Shown: positions 24,288-32,443 of the stretch, piece by piece
Position numbering within the stretch: the first letter of the stretch is position 1
Layout of the letters: every line of letters begins with the position of its first letter
Assembly (NCBI GenBank): GCA_026387895.1
Contig: JAPLKT010000068.1
Location: forward strand, 1-46,728
Length of the DNA stretch: 46,728 bases
Source: Gemmatimonadota bacterium
Lineage (GTDB): Bacteria; Gemmatimonadota; Gemmatimonadetes; Gemmatimonadales; Gemmatimonadaceae
Direction of reading: 5' to 3'
Notes under the pieces: model-generated
Databases searched by the model: none
Told to the model about the DNA's origin: nothing
Seen by the model: only the letters and a program-made list of their open reading frames with translations
Position numbers and translations under genes: made by a program

Positions 24288-25828
24288 GCCCGACGACTCG
24301 TCCGACCTTCGATCCGCTCGATCTTGCCGTGATGGCCAACGCGGTGGCCATGATCGCCGAGGAAATGGGAACCGTGTTGGAACGCGGTTCGCTCTCGCCG
24401 AACATTCGCGAGCGACGTGATGCATCCTCTGCGCTCTTCGACGCCGACGGACGCATGGTCGCGCAGGCCGCGCATATCCCTGTACACCTTGGCGCAATGC
24501 CGGAGTCGGTGCGCGCGGTCCGTGAACGGAATCCGGCCCCCGGTGACGTGTTCATTCTGAACAGCCCCTTTCATGGGGGGTCGCACCTGCCGGACCTCAC
24601 GTTAGTCGAAGCCATCGACATCGATGGCGCGATCGCCGGCTATGCGGCCGTGCGCGCGCATCATGCCGACGTCGGCGGGATGAGCCCCGGCTCGATGCCG
24701 CAAGGCGCAACGGAGCTCGTGCAAGAAGGACTGATTCTCCCGCCGATTCGCTTGGTCCAGCGCGGCGTGCTCGACGACGCCATCCTCGAGCTCATCCTCG
24801 CGAATGTGCGGACCCCAGAGGAGCGCCGCGGCGATCTTGCTGCGCAGCGGAGCGCCTGCGCGGCCGGTGCCGCTGGCTGGCGCACGCTGGTCGCGCGCGA
24901 GGGTGCCGAGCGACTCGCGGCGGGCTGTCATGCGCTGCTGAACTATACGGCGCGACGCGCCACCGCGCGGTTGCTGGAGTTTGGCTCCGTGACGGGGCAC
25001 GCCGAGGATATTCTTGAAGGGGATGGTGTCTCTGACCAACCCATTCCATTGGCCGTCACCGCCACCATCTCGGGCGGCACGCTGCACCTGGATTTCACGG
25101 GCACCTCGGCACGCGTGCGCGGCAATCTGAACTGTCCGATTGCGGTTACGCGGTCGGCCGCGATGTTCGTGCTGCGCTCACTGATGTCGGACGACGTCCC
25201 CACCAACGAAGGCATTGCACGCCCAATCACGATCCAGACGCCGGACGATTGTTTCCTCAACGCGAAGTGGCCGTCCGCGGTCGCGGCCGGAAATGTTGAG
25301 ACGTCGCAGCGTGTGACCGATCTGATCTTCGCCGCGCTTGCCGATGCCGGACTGCCCACAATCGCGCAGGGGCAGGGAACGATGAACAACATCACCTTCG
25401 GCGGGCGTGGCTGGACCTTCTACGAGACACTTGGCGGCGGACAGGGCGCGAGTGCGCACGGGGATGGGCCCAGTGCGGTGCACGTCGGCATGAGCAACAC
25501 GCGGAACACGCCGATTGAGTCCCTCGAGCGGAGTTACCCAATCCGCATTACCGAGTACGCGGTTCGTCGTGGGTCCGGTGGGGCAGGGCAGCACCGCGGC
25601 GGCGACGGCGTAGTGCGCAGCTACGAGGTGCATGAACCGTGCACAGTCACGTTGCTCACCGAGCGCCGCTCGCGCGGCCCCAAGGGGGCGTCGGGAGGCA
25701 AGGACGGTGCCACGGGTCGGAATCTGCTCAACGGAACGCCGATCCCCGCCAAGTGCCGCCTAGAGCTGAAGTCCGGCGATGTCGTCACGATCGAGACCCC
25801 CGGTGGCGGAGGGTGGGGGAGTCCCTGA
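24284..25828 (+). CDS. hyuB: Hydantoinase/oxoprolinase family, subunit B
   Basis: 514 residues from the ATG at 24284, which overlaps the hyuA stop; the in-frame GTG 48 bases earlier lies within hyuA and is less likely. The family signatures are SPNIRERRDASSALFD, ILNSPFHGGSHLPDLT, ADVGGMSPGSMP and GGGQGASAHGDGPS, with GGDGVVRSYEV late. It pairs with HyuA to form the ATP-dependent cyclic-amide hydrolase or a related carboxylase. It is the end of a run starting at rimO and converges on the broken GAF-HD-GYP gene. Confidence 0.9.
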   Translation: MSPTTRPTFDPLDLAVMANAVAMIAEEMGTVLERGSLSPNIRERRDASSALFDADGRMVAQAAHIPVHLGAMPESVRAVRERNPAPGDVFILNSPFHGGSHLPDLTLVEAIDIDGAIAGYAAVRAHHADVGGMSPGSMPQGATELVQEGLILPPIRLVQRGVLDDAILELILANVRTPEERRGDLAAQRSACAAGAAGWRTLVAREGAERLAAGCHALLNYTARRATARLLEFGSVTGHAEDILEGDGVSDQPIPLAVTATISGGTLHLDFTGTSARVRGNLNCPIAVTRSAAMFVLRSLMSDDVPTNEGIARPITIQTPDDCFLNAKWPSAVAAGNVETSQRVTDLIFAALADAGLPTIAQGQGTMNNITFGGRGWTFYETLGGGQGASAHGDGPSAVHVGMSNTRNTPIESLERSYPIRITEYAVRRGSGGAGQHRGGDGVVRSYEVHEPCTVTLLTERRSRGPKGASGGKDGATGRNLLNGTPIPAKCRLELKSGDVVTIETPGGGGWGSP

Positions 25829-25848
25829 CCGCGGAGTGACCGCGGGTC
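25827..25848. terminator. Short dyad between convergent genes
   Basis: GACCGCGG and CCGCGGGTC form a small stem with one bulge just after the hyuB stop. The dyad faces both ways between hyuB (plus) and the broken HD-GYP gene (minus). There is no T-tract, so function is tentative. Confidence 0.3.
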
Positions 25849-25866
25849 GAACTACTCCCGGCTCGA

Positions 25867-27743
25867 TCAATCCGTGATGATCGATCGCGAGATGCTTGAC
25901 CGCCGCTGCTCTACGTCCTGGCGGACTGTCTCGAAGACACGCGCCTCGACAAATGTTTCGAGCAGTTCAGCATCGAGGGCCCCCTGCGCAGCCTCGCCGC
26001 GCAGGATCGAGATGGCGCGATCGAGTGGCACCGCGGGCTTGTACGGTCGATCGGCAGCCGTCAGCGCGTCGTAGATGTCGGAGATCGTCATCATCCGTGT
26101 CTGGACGGGAATCGACGCAGCCGTGAGTTGGCGAGGGTATCCCGTACCATTGAGCTTCTCGTGATGTCCGTAGGCGATGTTTGGAATGCCGTGCAGTGCG
26201 TTCGTCCACGGAATCTGGTCGAGGAACCGGAACGTGTGCGTCACGTGCGATTCGATCTCCCGGCGTTCTGCGTCGTCGAGGTTCCCGCGGCCGATCATCA
26301 GGAAGCGCAGTTCGCTGTCGTCGAGGAGGTGACGTTCGACGCCCTCGAGATCTAAATATGTCTGCGCGTTGATCTCGCGGAGCTCGTCGAAGCTTCCTTC
26401 GCGAAGCACGGTCGGCTCATTCGCTTGAAGGATCACCTCCATACATCGCTGCAGTCGGTCGCGTTCTGCGCGCCGCGTGTCGTCAAACCTCGCGTGGGCC
26501 TCTGCATAGCCGTCACGGCCGTGATTGTACAGGAACTCGGCGCGCTCGCGTTCGAACTGGAGGTCGGCGCGCTGCTGGAGCAGCTGGACACGCTGCTGCA
26601 CGATCTCGAGGTTTCCGGGATAGAGTTTCTTTTGCTTCACCAATACCTGCTCCCGCACGCCAACCTTTCCGAAATCATGCAGGAGTCCGGCGTAGCGCAA
26701 CTCGCGCAGCTGGTCGCGGGTGAACGTGGTGTCGCGATAGGTCCCCGTCCCGCCGCGATCCACCGCCTGTGCGAGCGTGCACGTCAGCGTTGCGACGCGC
26801 CACCTGCCTGCGAGGCCAATGCCTCGACAATCTGCGTGGAGCGAACATCGAACGGGATGACTTCGCGCGCCAGGTCAGCTTCGTTCTCAAGTTGCGCGGC
26901 GGTATTCCGCTTCCGGTTGATCAGCTGCACCACCCCGACAACCTCCTGCAGGTGGGTCTGCATCGGGATTACGAGCATCGACTTGGTGCGGTAGCCCGTC
27001 TGCTCGTCGACCTCGCGGTTGAAGTGATACGGTGCCGGAGGCTGAATGTCGTAGACGTCGTCGATCTGGAGCGACTCTAGCGTAAGGGCGCAGTGCCCCG
27101 CGAGCGACGTACTGTTGATCGGCAGCTCGAACTCCGTCAGGGGAAGTTCGGGCATGCTGTGATTCTGGGTGAGCTTGAATCTCAGGGTCGGAGCGCCGTC
27201 ATGATTTTTCACGACGAGGAAGATCGAACCGGCATCTGCAGCCGCGATACGGCGTGCTTGCGTAAGGATCAGCCCTAGGAGCGTGTCAAGATCTCGTTCG
27301 GTAGAGAGCGCCACACCGACCAGCGCGAGTTCGCGCACGTCGCCGATATTGCGAGCGTCAAACCGTGAGGCGCGGCGCGCCGCGAGCAGGGTGGTCCCTT
27401 GTCGCAGGCCAGCGTGTAGTGTGAGACGCGCGGCCTCGGCGGGAGTGCCCGTGGCAAGCAGTCCCGAGAGCAGCTCCTCCACGGCCGCGATCTCGCGTGA
27501 CCGCCCCTCATCCGTGCCGAGGCCGATCACGCCGGCGACTGCTGCAATAGCGGCAACGGCCGACATCGACGCAAACACCGCGTGTTCGACTGGCACGAGC
27601 ACGAGGTGCGCTCGCTCGAGATCGAACGATGTAAGGGTGGGTAACGAGGTGACGCGCACCACCTCTGCTCGCCCGGCGGCGGTCAGCTGGTCGAGCGCTG
27701 GGACAGCCCAGCCCTCGGGGACATGAATCAGGGGTGTCAGCAC
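25867..27743 (-). pseudogene. GAF-HD-GYP phosphodiesterase, split by deletion and frameshift
   Basis: Two open fragments of one family protein. The first (27743 to 26784, GTG start) is an unclear N-terminal domain of about 130 residues plus a GAF domain (ADAGSIFLVVKN, STSLAGHCALTLESLQIDDVY, VVGVVQLINRKR), ending at EALASQAGGASQR. The second continues in another frame with RVATLTCTLAQAVDRGGTG and the HD-GYP domain: LHDFGKVGVRE, HHEKLNGTGYP and SDIYDALTAADRPYKPAV, stopping at 25867. Relatives have about 40 residues between ASQA and RVATL, including the linker helix and the early HD-domain HSE; these are missing at about 26795-26810. HD-GYP enzymes degrade cyclic di-GMP. As read, no full-length enzyme can be made. 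The first fragment could still give a stand-alone GAF protein. Confidence 0.82.
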
Positions 27744-27773
27744 GCGATGAATCTCACTCCAACGGACATTAAA

Positions 27774-27816
27774 TGCGAATCCGCCGGCTTCCCCACGGGA
27801 TGCCGGCGGATTCGCA
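27774..27816 (-). terminator. Terminator of the CsgG-family gene
   Basis: A perfect 15-bp stem (TGCGAATCCGCCGGC / GCCGGCGGATTCGCA) with a 13-nt loop. On the minus strand the sequence ATTTAATG follows. It lies 8 bases after the stop at 27824 and before the GAF gene, so it should separate the two transcripts. Confidence 0.75.
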
Positions 27817-27823
27817 ACGACGC

Positions 27824-28487
27824 TTATTTCCCGGTGATTGACGCCTTTTCCTTCTTGGCGAGATCATATTCGGGAAACTTGTCTAGCACCTGATTGAACA
27901 GGGCGACCGCTTCATCCTTCTTGCCGGCGTCCTTGGCGTCGAGCGCACGGGCGAACTTCAGCGCCTCCTGCAACGGCAGCTTAATCCGCTCAGCCTTCGC
28001 CTGCTGTGCCTGCTCCTGAGCCGGCGGGAGCGGCGGCAAGTTGAGGCCCTTGAATGTTATCGGTCTTCCCTGTCACGCTTCCCGTCCAAACGATTTCCGA
28101 GGTCTCGACGCTGAACGCCTTCATCGTGAGAACGAGCGAGTTCCCCATCGTGATGTAGGCGCCCGTCAGCATGTACTTGGCCGCGATAATCTTGCCAAGC
28201 TTGATCACCGTCGAGGGGTCGACCGCGCCGTTGGCGGAGAGTTTCTGCTCCTCCATGATCTTGTTCATCTGGTCGCGCTCGACGACGCGGATGCTCGGAT
28301 TCGGGAGCAGTTCCTCAATCGCCATATCGGCCAATCCCTTGGCCAACGGGGCGAGCTCTTCATTCGCCTTGCCGGTGGCGCTGTTGGTGAAGGGCAGAAG
28401 GCCGAGTCCCGGCTTGCCCTGCGCCTGCAACGCGCCGGTGAACAGCACGAGGCTACCAATGATCGAGAACATGGTGGAACGCTTCAT
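27824..28487 (-). pseudogene. CsgG-family secreted protein, split by a small deletion with frameshift
   Basis: The gene starts at ATG 28487 with AGGAGGG upstream and a signal peptide (MFSIIGSLVLFTGALQAQ). The CsgG-like domain follows (LGLLPFTNSATGKANEEL, IRVVERDQMNKIMEEQKL, GKIIAAKYMLTGAYITMG) and reads well to VTGKTDNI. The frame then slips near 28051-28057 and would end at 27990 after an unrelated Ala/Gly tail. In another frame the natural C-terminus resumes as FKGLNLPPLPPAQEQ and ends with a TPR-like helix pair (DEAVALFNQVLDKFPEYDL) at 27824. About ten residues are probably missing. The CsgG/LpoB-like domain acts in the envelope as a secretion or regulatory component; its role here is unknown. 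Confidence 0.78.
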
Positions 28488-28512
28488 CTGGACCCTCCTC
28501 AAGAAGTAGAGC

Positions 28513-29388
28513 TTAAACCGTCAGTGTGAGACCTTCCGCGGCGGCCATGACGCGCAATGTGGCCCCGCGCTCCTGCACCATCGCCCTGCATGCGTCGACC
28601 TGCGCGTCCATCTGGTCGTCTGTGCGCCGGGGTTCGTGATGAAATAGAACCAGCGTCTCCACCCCAGCCTCAATCGCCAACTCCACGCCATCGCGGTAGG
28701 TCGAGTGCCCCCATCCGCGATGACTCGGGTATTCCTCGGTCGTGTACGTCGTGTCATGCACGAGGACGGTTGCCGAGCGGGCGAACTCTACAAGGTTGGC
28801 GCGCCAGCCCTCGGTGGTTTCGTACCGGTTATGTGGTTGCAGCTCGTTGTCCGATACGTAGACGAATGACCGGTCCGAATGTCCCGGCTCAGCGAATCGG
28901 TACGCGAGCGCCCCGCCAGGATGCTGCACGTCCATTGCGGTCACTGCGTAGCCCGTGCCCATGCAGGTATCGCCTTCGTGAATCTTCCGGAAATCGATGG
29001 ATGCATTCAACTCATCAAACGCGACGGGAAACACGACCGGATTCATTTGGTCGCGGACCACGCGATCGATGCTGGTCTGCAGCGACGCCGAGCCCCATAT
29101 CGTGAAGTGATTCCCGCCCTGAAACATCGGGGCAAAGAAGGGAAGTCCTTGAATGTGATCCCAGTGGGCGTGCGTGAGGAAAATGTCTCCCGAAATGAGC
29201 GTGCCCTTCGCCTGCGCAAGCAGGTGATTGCCGAGCGCTCGGATCCCGGTGCCCGCGTCGAGAATCACGAGCCAACCGGATTCCGTGCGGACCTCCACGC
29301 ATGGTGTGTTGCCGCCGTAGCGCACCGTGCTCGCGCCTGGGCTCGCGATGGAGCCTCGCGTTCCCCAGAAGGTTACTCGCAGCGTCAT
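28513..29388 (-). CDS. Metallo-beta-lactamase-fold hydrolase
   Basis: 291 residues from the ATG at 29388, which has AAGGAG 6 nt upstream; a longer reading to 29541 adds only non-conserved residues. It opens LRVTFWGTRGSIASPG, and the metal-binding motif is LTHAHWDHIQGLPFF. Later ligands appear in VYVSDNEL and VHDTTYTTEEY, and H-W-G-H-S-T follows. There is no signal peptide, so it is cytoplasmic. It is similar in layout to PhnP/RNase Z-like phosphodiesterases, although the C-terminal part does not fix the substrate. It is 19 bases downstream of the Crp-type regulator and probably in its transcript. Confidence 0.87.
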   Translation of the reverse strand: MTLRVTFWGTRGSIASPGASTVRYGGNTPCVEVRTESGWLVILDAGTGIRALGNHLLAQAKGTLISGDIFLTHAHWDHIQGLPFFAPMFQGGNHFTIWGSASLQTSIDRVVRDQMNPVVFPVAFDELNASIDFRKIHEGDTCMGTGYAVTAMDVQHPGGALAYRFAEPGHSDRSFVYVSDNELQPHNRYETTEGWRANLVEFARSATVLVHDTTYTTEEYPSHRGWGHSTYRDGVELAIEAGVETLVLFHHEPRRTDDQMDAQVDACRAMVQERGATLRVMAAAEGLTLTV

Positions 29389-29407
29389 GCGTGGCTCCTT
29401 GTCACGA

Positions 29408-30079
29408 TCACCCTCGCAGTCGCGCGCGCTTTGTGAGCGCCGCGGGATTGATGATACGGATCCGGCGACGCTCGACGGCGATCCACCCGGAATCTTGAAA
29501 ACCGCGCATCGCACGCGACACCGTCTCGCGGCTTGCGCCAATGACGTGCGCGATGGTCTGATGCGTAATCGGCTTATCGATTAATGGCCCACCGCTTTCC
29601 TCGGCGGAGTCGAGCAGCATCCGCGCAATACGGCCGGGGACGTCGAGCAGCACTAGTGATCCAATCGTGCCGTCGGCCCTGCGCAGTCGGCGCGAGAGCT
29701 CCATCAGCAACGACCAAGCCACCGCTGGGCTTGCCTCGACGCGACGACGGAAGTCGTCACGGCGCAGGACGAGGAGGGTCGCGTCTTCCATGGCGATCAC
29801 ATGAGCGGAGCGAGGCTGGTCGTCGATAAGCGAGAGCTCACCGAAGTGCTCGCCGACACCAAGAATCCCCAGAATGACCTCGCGCCCGTCGTCCGCCACC
29901 AACACCACTTTCACTCGACCCGTACGGACAACGAAGAGGCTGTCTCCCACGTCATCCTCGAACAGAATGACACTCCCCTTGGGGTACCCCTTCTCGCGCA
30001 CGAGCTCGCCGAACTTCTCGAGTTCAGCTGCGTCGAGCGACTTGAAGATGGGGACGGTGGAGAGGAAGGGCGCAGTCAT
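29408..30079 (-). CDS. Crp/Fnr-family transcriptional regulator
   Basis: 223 residues. The cyclic-nucleotide-binding domain occupies about 10-115, with the phosphate cassette EHFGELSLIDDQPRSAHV; the Arg-Ser pair that contacts cAMP in E. coli CRP is kept (R90, S91). A dimer helix follows, then the winged helix-turn-helix with recognition helix GASRETVSRAM, which keeps the Arg-Glu-Arg triad (R184, E185, R189) that reads TGTGA in CRP. No Fnr iron-sulfur cysteines are present. A TGTGA-N6-TCACC site lies upstream of its promoter, suggesting that it controls itself and perhaps rpmE. The effector could be cAMP or another nucleotide. Confidence 0.92.
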   Translation of the reverse strand: MTAPFLSTVPIFKSLDAAELEKFGELVREKGYPKGSVILFEDDVGDSLFVVRTGRVKVVLVADDGREVILGILGVGEHFGELSLIDDQPRSAHVIAMEDATLLVLRRDDFRRRVEASPAVAWSLLMELSRRLRRADGTIGSLVLLDVPGRIARMLLDSAEESGGPLIDKPITHQTIAHVIGASRETVSRAMRGFQDSGWIAVERRRIRIINPAALTKRARLRG

Positions 30080-30103
30080 AGGGGTGGGATGTTGACTGAG
30101 GCG

Positions 30104-30132
30104 AAGTTACGCCTCCGGAGCACCTCTGTCAA
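30104..30132 (-). promoter_or_regulatory. Sigma-70-type promoter of the Crp-type regulator
   Basis: On the minus strand a perfect TTGACA (30132-30127) is followed after 17 nt by TAACTT (30109-30104), a weak -10. The predicted transcript start is near 30097, giving a leader of under 20 bases before the ATG at 30079. The near-ideal -35 and weak -10 are what one would expect of a promoter helped by an activator. Confidence 0.6.
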
Positions 30133-30158
30133 AGTACTCACGGTAATCTGTTTTTGAC

Positions 30159-30174
30159 TGTGACCGGCATCACC
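30159..30174. promoter_or_regulatory. CRP-type operator in the regulator/rpmE intergenic region
   Basis: TGTGA, 6 nt, TCACC: nine of ten positions match the CRP consensus half-sites TGTGA-N6-TCACA. The centre is at about -70 relative to the predicted start of the minus-strand regulator gene, a position used by class I CRP sites. Confidence 0.6.
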
Positions 30175-30257
30175 GACCTGGGCCAGGCTCGCTGGCGCGG
30201 TCGAATTCCACAGGCCCGGGCAGATTTTAGGCACATCCCCGCCGTCAGGGCACGGGC

Positions 30258-30286
30258 TTGCCACACGAGCCGACGCCTCTTATTGT
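30258..30286 (+). promoter_or_regulatory. Promoter of rpmE and the downstream translation genes
   Basis: TTGCCA (30258-30263), 17 nt, TATTGT (30281-30286). These match the sigma-70 consensus at five and four of six positions. They lie about 35 bases before the rpmE start, which has GAGGTG as its ribosome site. The promoter would serve rpmE-prfA-prmC-ylbF-tmk-ctpA. Confidence 0.5.
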
Positions 30287-30320
30287 TAGAGGCTAGTCCT
30301 GAATACTATCGAGGTGCTCA

Positions 30321-30527
30321 ATGAAGCCAGAAATCCATCCCGTGTACGCGACCGCCAAGGTGATCTGCGCCTGCGGGAACTCGTTCGAGACGCGCTCGAC
30401 GCAGTACGAGATCCGTCTCGACATCTGCGCCCAGTGCCACCCGTTCTTCACGGGCAAGCAGAAGCTGATCGACACCGCTGGCCGTGTTGAACGCTTCCGC
30501 CAGAAGTACGCTAAGGCGAGCGCCTGA
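30321..30527 (+). CDS. rpmE: 50S ribosomal protein L31, zinc-binding form
   Basis: 68 residues, normal length. It opens [20 protein letters not shown], with CAC and later CAQCHPF giving the four-cysteine zinc site of the C+ form. It binds the large ribosomal subunit and bridges to the small one. The stop at 30525-30527 coincides with a possible CTG start of prfA. Confidence 0.96.
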   Translation: MKPEIHPVYATAKVICACGNSFETRSTQYEIRLDICAQCHPFFTGKQKLIDTAGRVERFRQKYAKASA

Positions 30528-30538
30528 GCCTCCGCTCA

Positions 30539-31591
30539 TTGCTCGCCGGCGCGCTCGCGCGCCAGGCGGTCGTTGATCAAGAGCTTCTCGACCCGAAAAC
30601 ACTCCGGGACGCGAAGCTCTTGGCGTCTTTGGGTCGTGAGTCGCAACGACTCACCCAAGTCGCCGAGCTCGCGCACACCCTGCACCGGGCCGACGACGAG
30701 CTGATCGAGACCCGCGAACTCGCCAACGGCGACGACGCGGAAATGGCGGCCGAAGCGCGCGCCGAGCTCGAACGCCTGACGAACACCATCGCCGCCACCG
30801 AAGAAAAACTCAAGCCGCTGCTCATCCCGCGTGATCCGCTCGACGATCGCAATGCGATCGTCGAGCTCCGCGCCGGCACCGGGGGCGACGAAGCCGCCCT
30901 CTTTGCCGCCGATCTCTGGCGCATGTACTCGCGCTACATCGAACGTCGCGGCTGGAAAATCGAAATCATCACCATGTCCGATGGCACCCTGGGCGGCGTG
31001 AAGGAAGTGATTTTCAAAGTCGTCGGCGACGGCGCCTTTGGCGACATGCGCGGCGAGAGCGGCGTGCACCGCGTGCAGCGCGTGCCCGCCACCGAAGCCG
31101 CAGGCCGCATCCACACCTCGGCGGCCACCGTCGCGGTGCTGCCAGAAGCTGACGAAATCGACCTCAAAATCGACCCACAGGAACTCCGGATTGACGTCTT
31201 TCGCGCCTCCGGTCCGGGCGGCCAGTCGGTGAATACCACCGACTCCGCGGTGCGCATCACGCACCTTCCAACCGGGCTCGTCGTGAGCCAGCAGGACCAG
31301 AAGTCGCAGCTGCAAAACAAGCTCAAAGGTATGGAAGTGCTCCGCGCGCGCCTGCTCGACCTCCGGGTCTCGCAGCAAGAAGCCGAGCGCTCCAAGATGC
31401 GTAAAAGCCAAGTCAGCACCGGCGACCGCTCGGCCAAGATCCGCACGTACAACTGGCCGCAGAGCCGCGTGACGGACCACCGCATCAACTTCACGACCCA
31501 TAATCTCCCCGCTGTCATGAATGGCGAGATTTGGCCGCTGATCGAAGCAGTGCAGTTGGCGCGTCTTGAGGAGGACATGGGGGACCAGTGA
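30539..31591 (+). CDS. prfA: Peptide chain release factor 1
   Basis: 350 residues from the TTG at 30539. An upstream CTG at 30524, overlapping the rpmE stop as CTGA, would add SLRS and has AAGG 7 nt before it, so the true start is uncertain. The catalytic GGQ is in SGPGGQSVNTTDSAVR. The stop-codon-reading motif is PAT in HRVQRVPATEAAGRIHTS, the RF1 form that recognises UAA/UAG, rather than SPF of RF2. It terminates translation at the ribosome. It is followed in overlap by prmC, which methylates the GGQ glutamine. Confidence 0.95.
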   Translation: MLAGALARQAVVDQELLDPKTLRDAKLLASLGRESQRLTQVAELAHTLHRADDELIETRELANGDDAEMAAEARAELERLTNTIAATEEKLKPLLIPRDPLDDRNAIVELRAGTGGDEAALFAADLWRMYSRYIERRGWKIEIITMSDGTLGGVKEVIFKVVGDGAFGDMRGESGVHRVQRVPATEAAGRIHTSAATVAVLPEADEIDLKIDPQELRIDVFRASGPGGQSVNTTDSAVRITHLPTGLVVSQQDQKSQLQNKLKGMEVLRARLLDLRVSQQEAERSKMRKSQVSTGDRSAKIRTYNWPQSRVTDHRINFTTHNLPAVMNGEIWPLIEAVQLARLEEDMGDQ

Positions 31592-32442
31592 CCGTCGGCG
31601 AGCTGCTGGACCAGCTGGCCGATGCGTTGGCGGGACCCAACGTCCCTCCCGCCCGCGCCGACGCGCGGGACCTGATTGCCGCCCTGCTCGACAAGCCGCG
31701 CTTCTGGCCCACCGGCAACCGCGCGCTCGAGCTCGAAGGGGCCACCGAAGCGGCCATATGCGCCGCTGCTGCGCGCCTTATGCAGGGGATGCCGATGCAG
31801 TACGCCGTCGGGTCGGCGGCCTTCCGCCACCTGACCCTCACCGTCGACTCCCGCGTGCTCATTCCGCGCCCGGAAACCGAGGTGCTCGTGGATCTCGCCC
31901 TCATGGTCAGCGGTGGCGTTGGGACGATTGCCGATATCTGCACGGGCTCAGGCTGCATCGCGCTGGCGCTCGCCGCCGAGGGCAGCTATGACCGCGTGAT
32001 TGGCACCGATCTGTCCGCGGACGCCCTCGACGTGGCGCGCGCGAATCTGCGCGCGATCCCCGAGGAACGGCGCGCACTGGTGGAGTTCCGGCAGGGCGAT
32101 TTGCTCGCGCCGCTCCAGGGGGAACGGGTGCGTACTATCGTCTCGAACCCTCCCTATATTTCACCAGCGGAAGCGGGTGATCTCCCAGCCGCAGTCCGCG
32201 ACTGGGAACCCCACCTCGCCCTGTTCAGCGAGGACGAGGGGATGGCGGCGATTCGGGCACTGGTGCGCGGCGCGCCTGACGTGCTGCAACCGGGCGGGGT
32301 GCTGTTGATGGAAGTCGACAGCACACGCGCCCGTCTCGTCCGCGATGTGGTGGAGGGCGACCCGCACTACCGCGGGGTCGAGATTCGGTTGGACCTCACC
32401 GGCCGCGAGCGTTTTGTCGTGGCCCGACGCAAGGAGTCCTGA
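31588..32442 (+). CDS. prmC: Release factor glutamine methyltransferase
   Basis: 284 residues starting at a GTG that overlaps the prfA stop (GTGA). An N-terminal helical domain (GELLDQLADALAG) binds the release factor. The Rossmann domain has IADICTGSGCIALALA for SAM and the catalytic NPPY in VSNPPYISPAEAGDL. PRPETEVLVD is the usual linker. It N5-methylates the Gln of the GGQ motif in RF1 and RF2, raising termination efficiency. The overlap with its substrate gene is the classic prfA-prmC coupling. Confidence 0.95.
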   Translation: MTVGELLDQLADALAGPNVPPARADARDLIAALLDKPRFWPTGNRALELEGATEAAICAAAARLMQGMPMQYAVGSAAFRHLTLTVDSRVLIPRPETEVLVDLALMVSGGVGTIADICTGSGCIALALAAEGSYDRVIGTDLSADALDVARANLRAIPEERRALVEFRQGDLLAPLQGERVRTIVSNPPYISPAEAGDLPAAVRDWEPHLALFSEDEGMAAIRALVRGAPDVLQPGGVLLMEVDSTRARLVRDVVEGDPHYRGVEIRLDLTGRERFVVARRKES

Positions 32443-32443
32443 G

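Noticed and set aside
27990-28056. Natural end of the CsgG-family protein at 27990
   Set aside because: The last residues (QLAAAPAGSGAG) are low-complexity and unlike the family, while the expected C-terminus continues in a second frame to the terminator at 27816.
30080-30320. A small RNA gene in the regulator/rpmE gap
   Set aside because: No terminator-like hairpin with a T-tract lies inside the gap, and its content is explained by two promoters, one operator and the rpmE leader.
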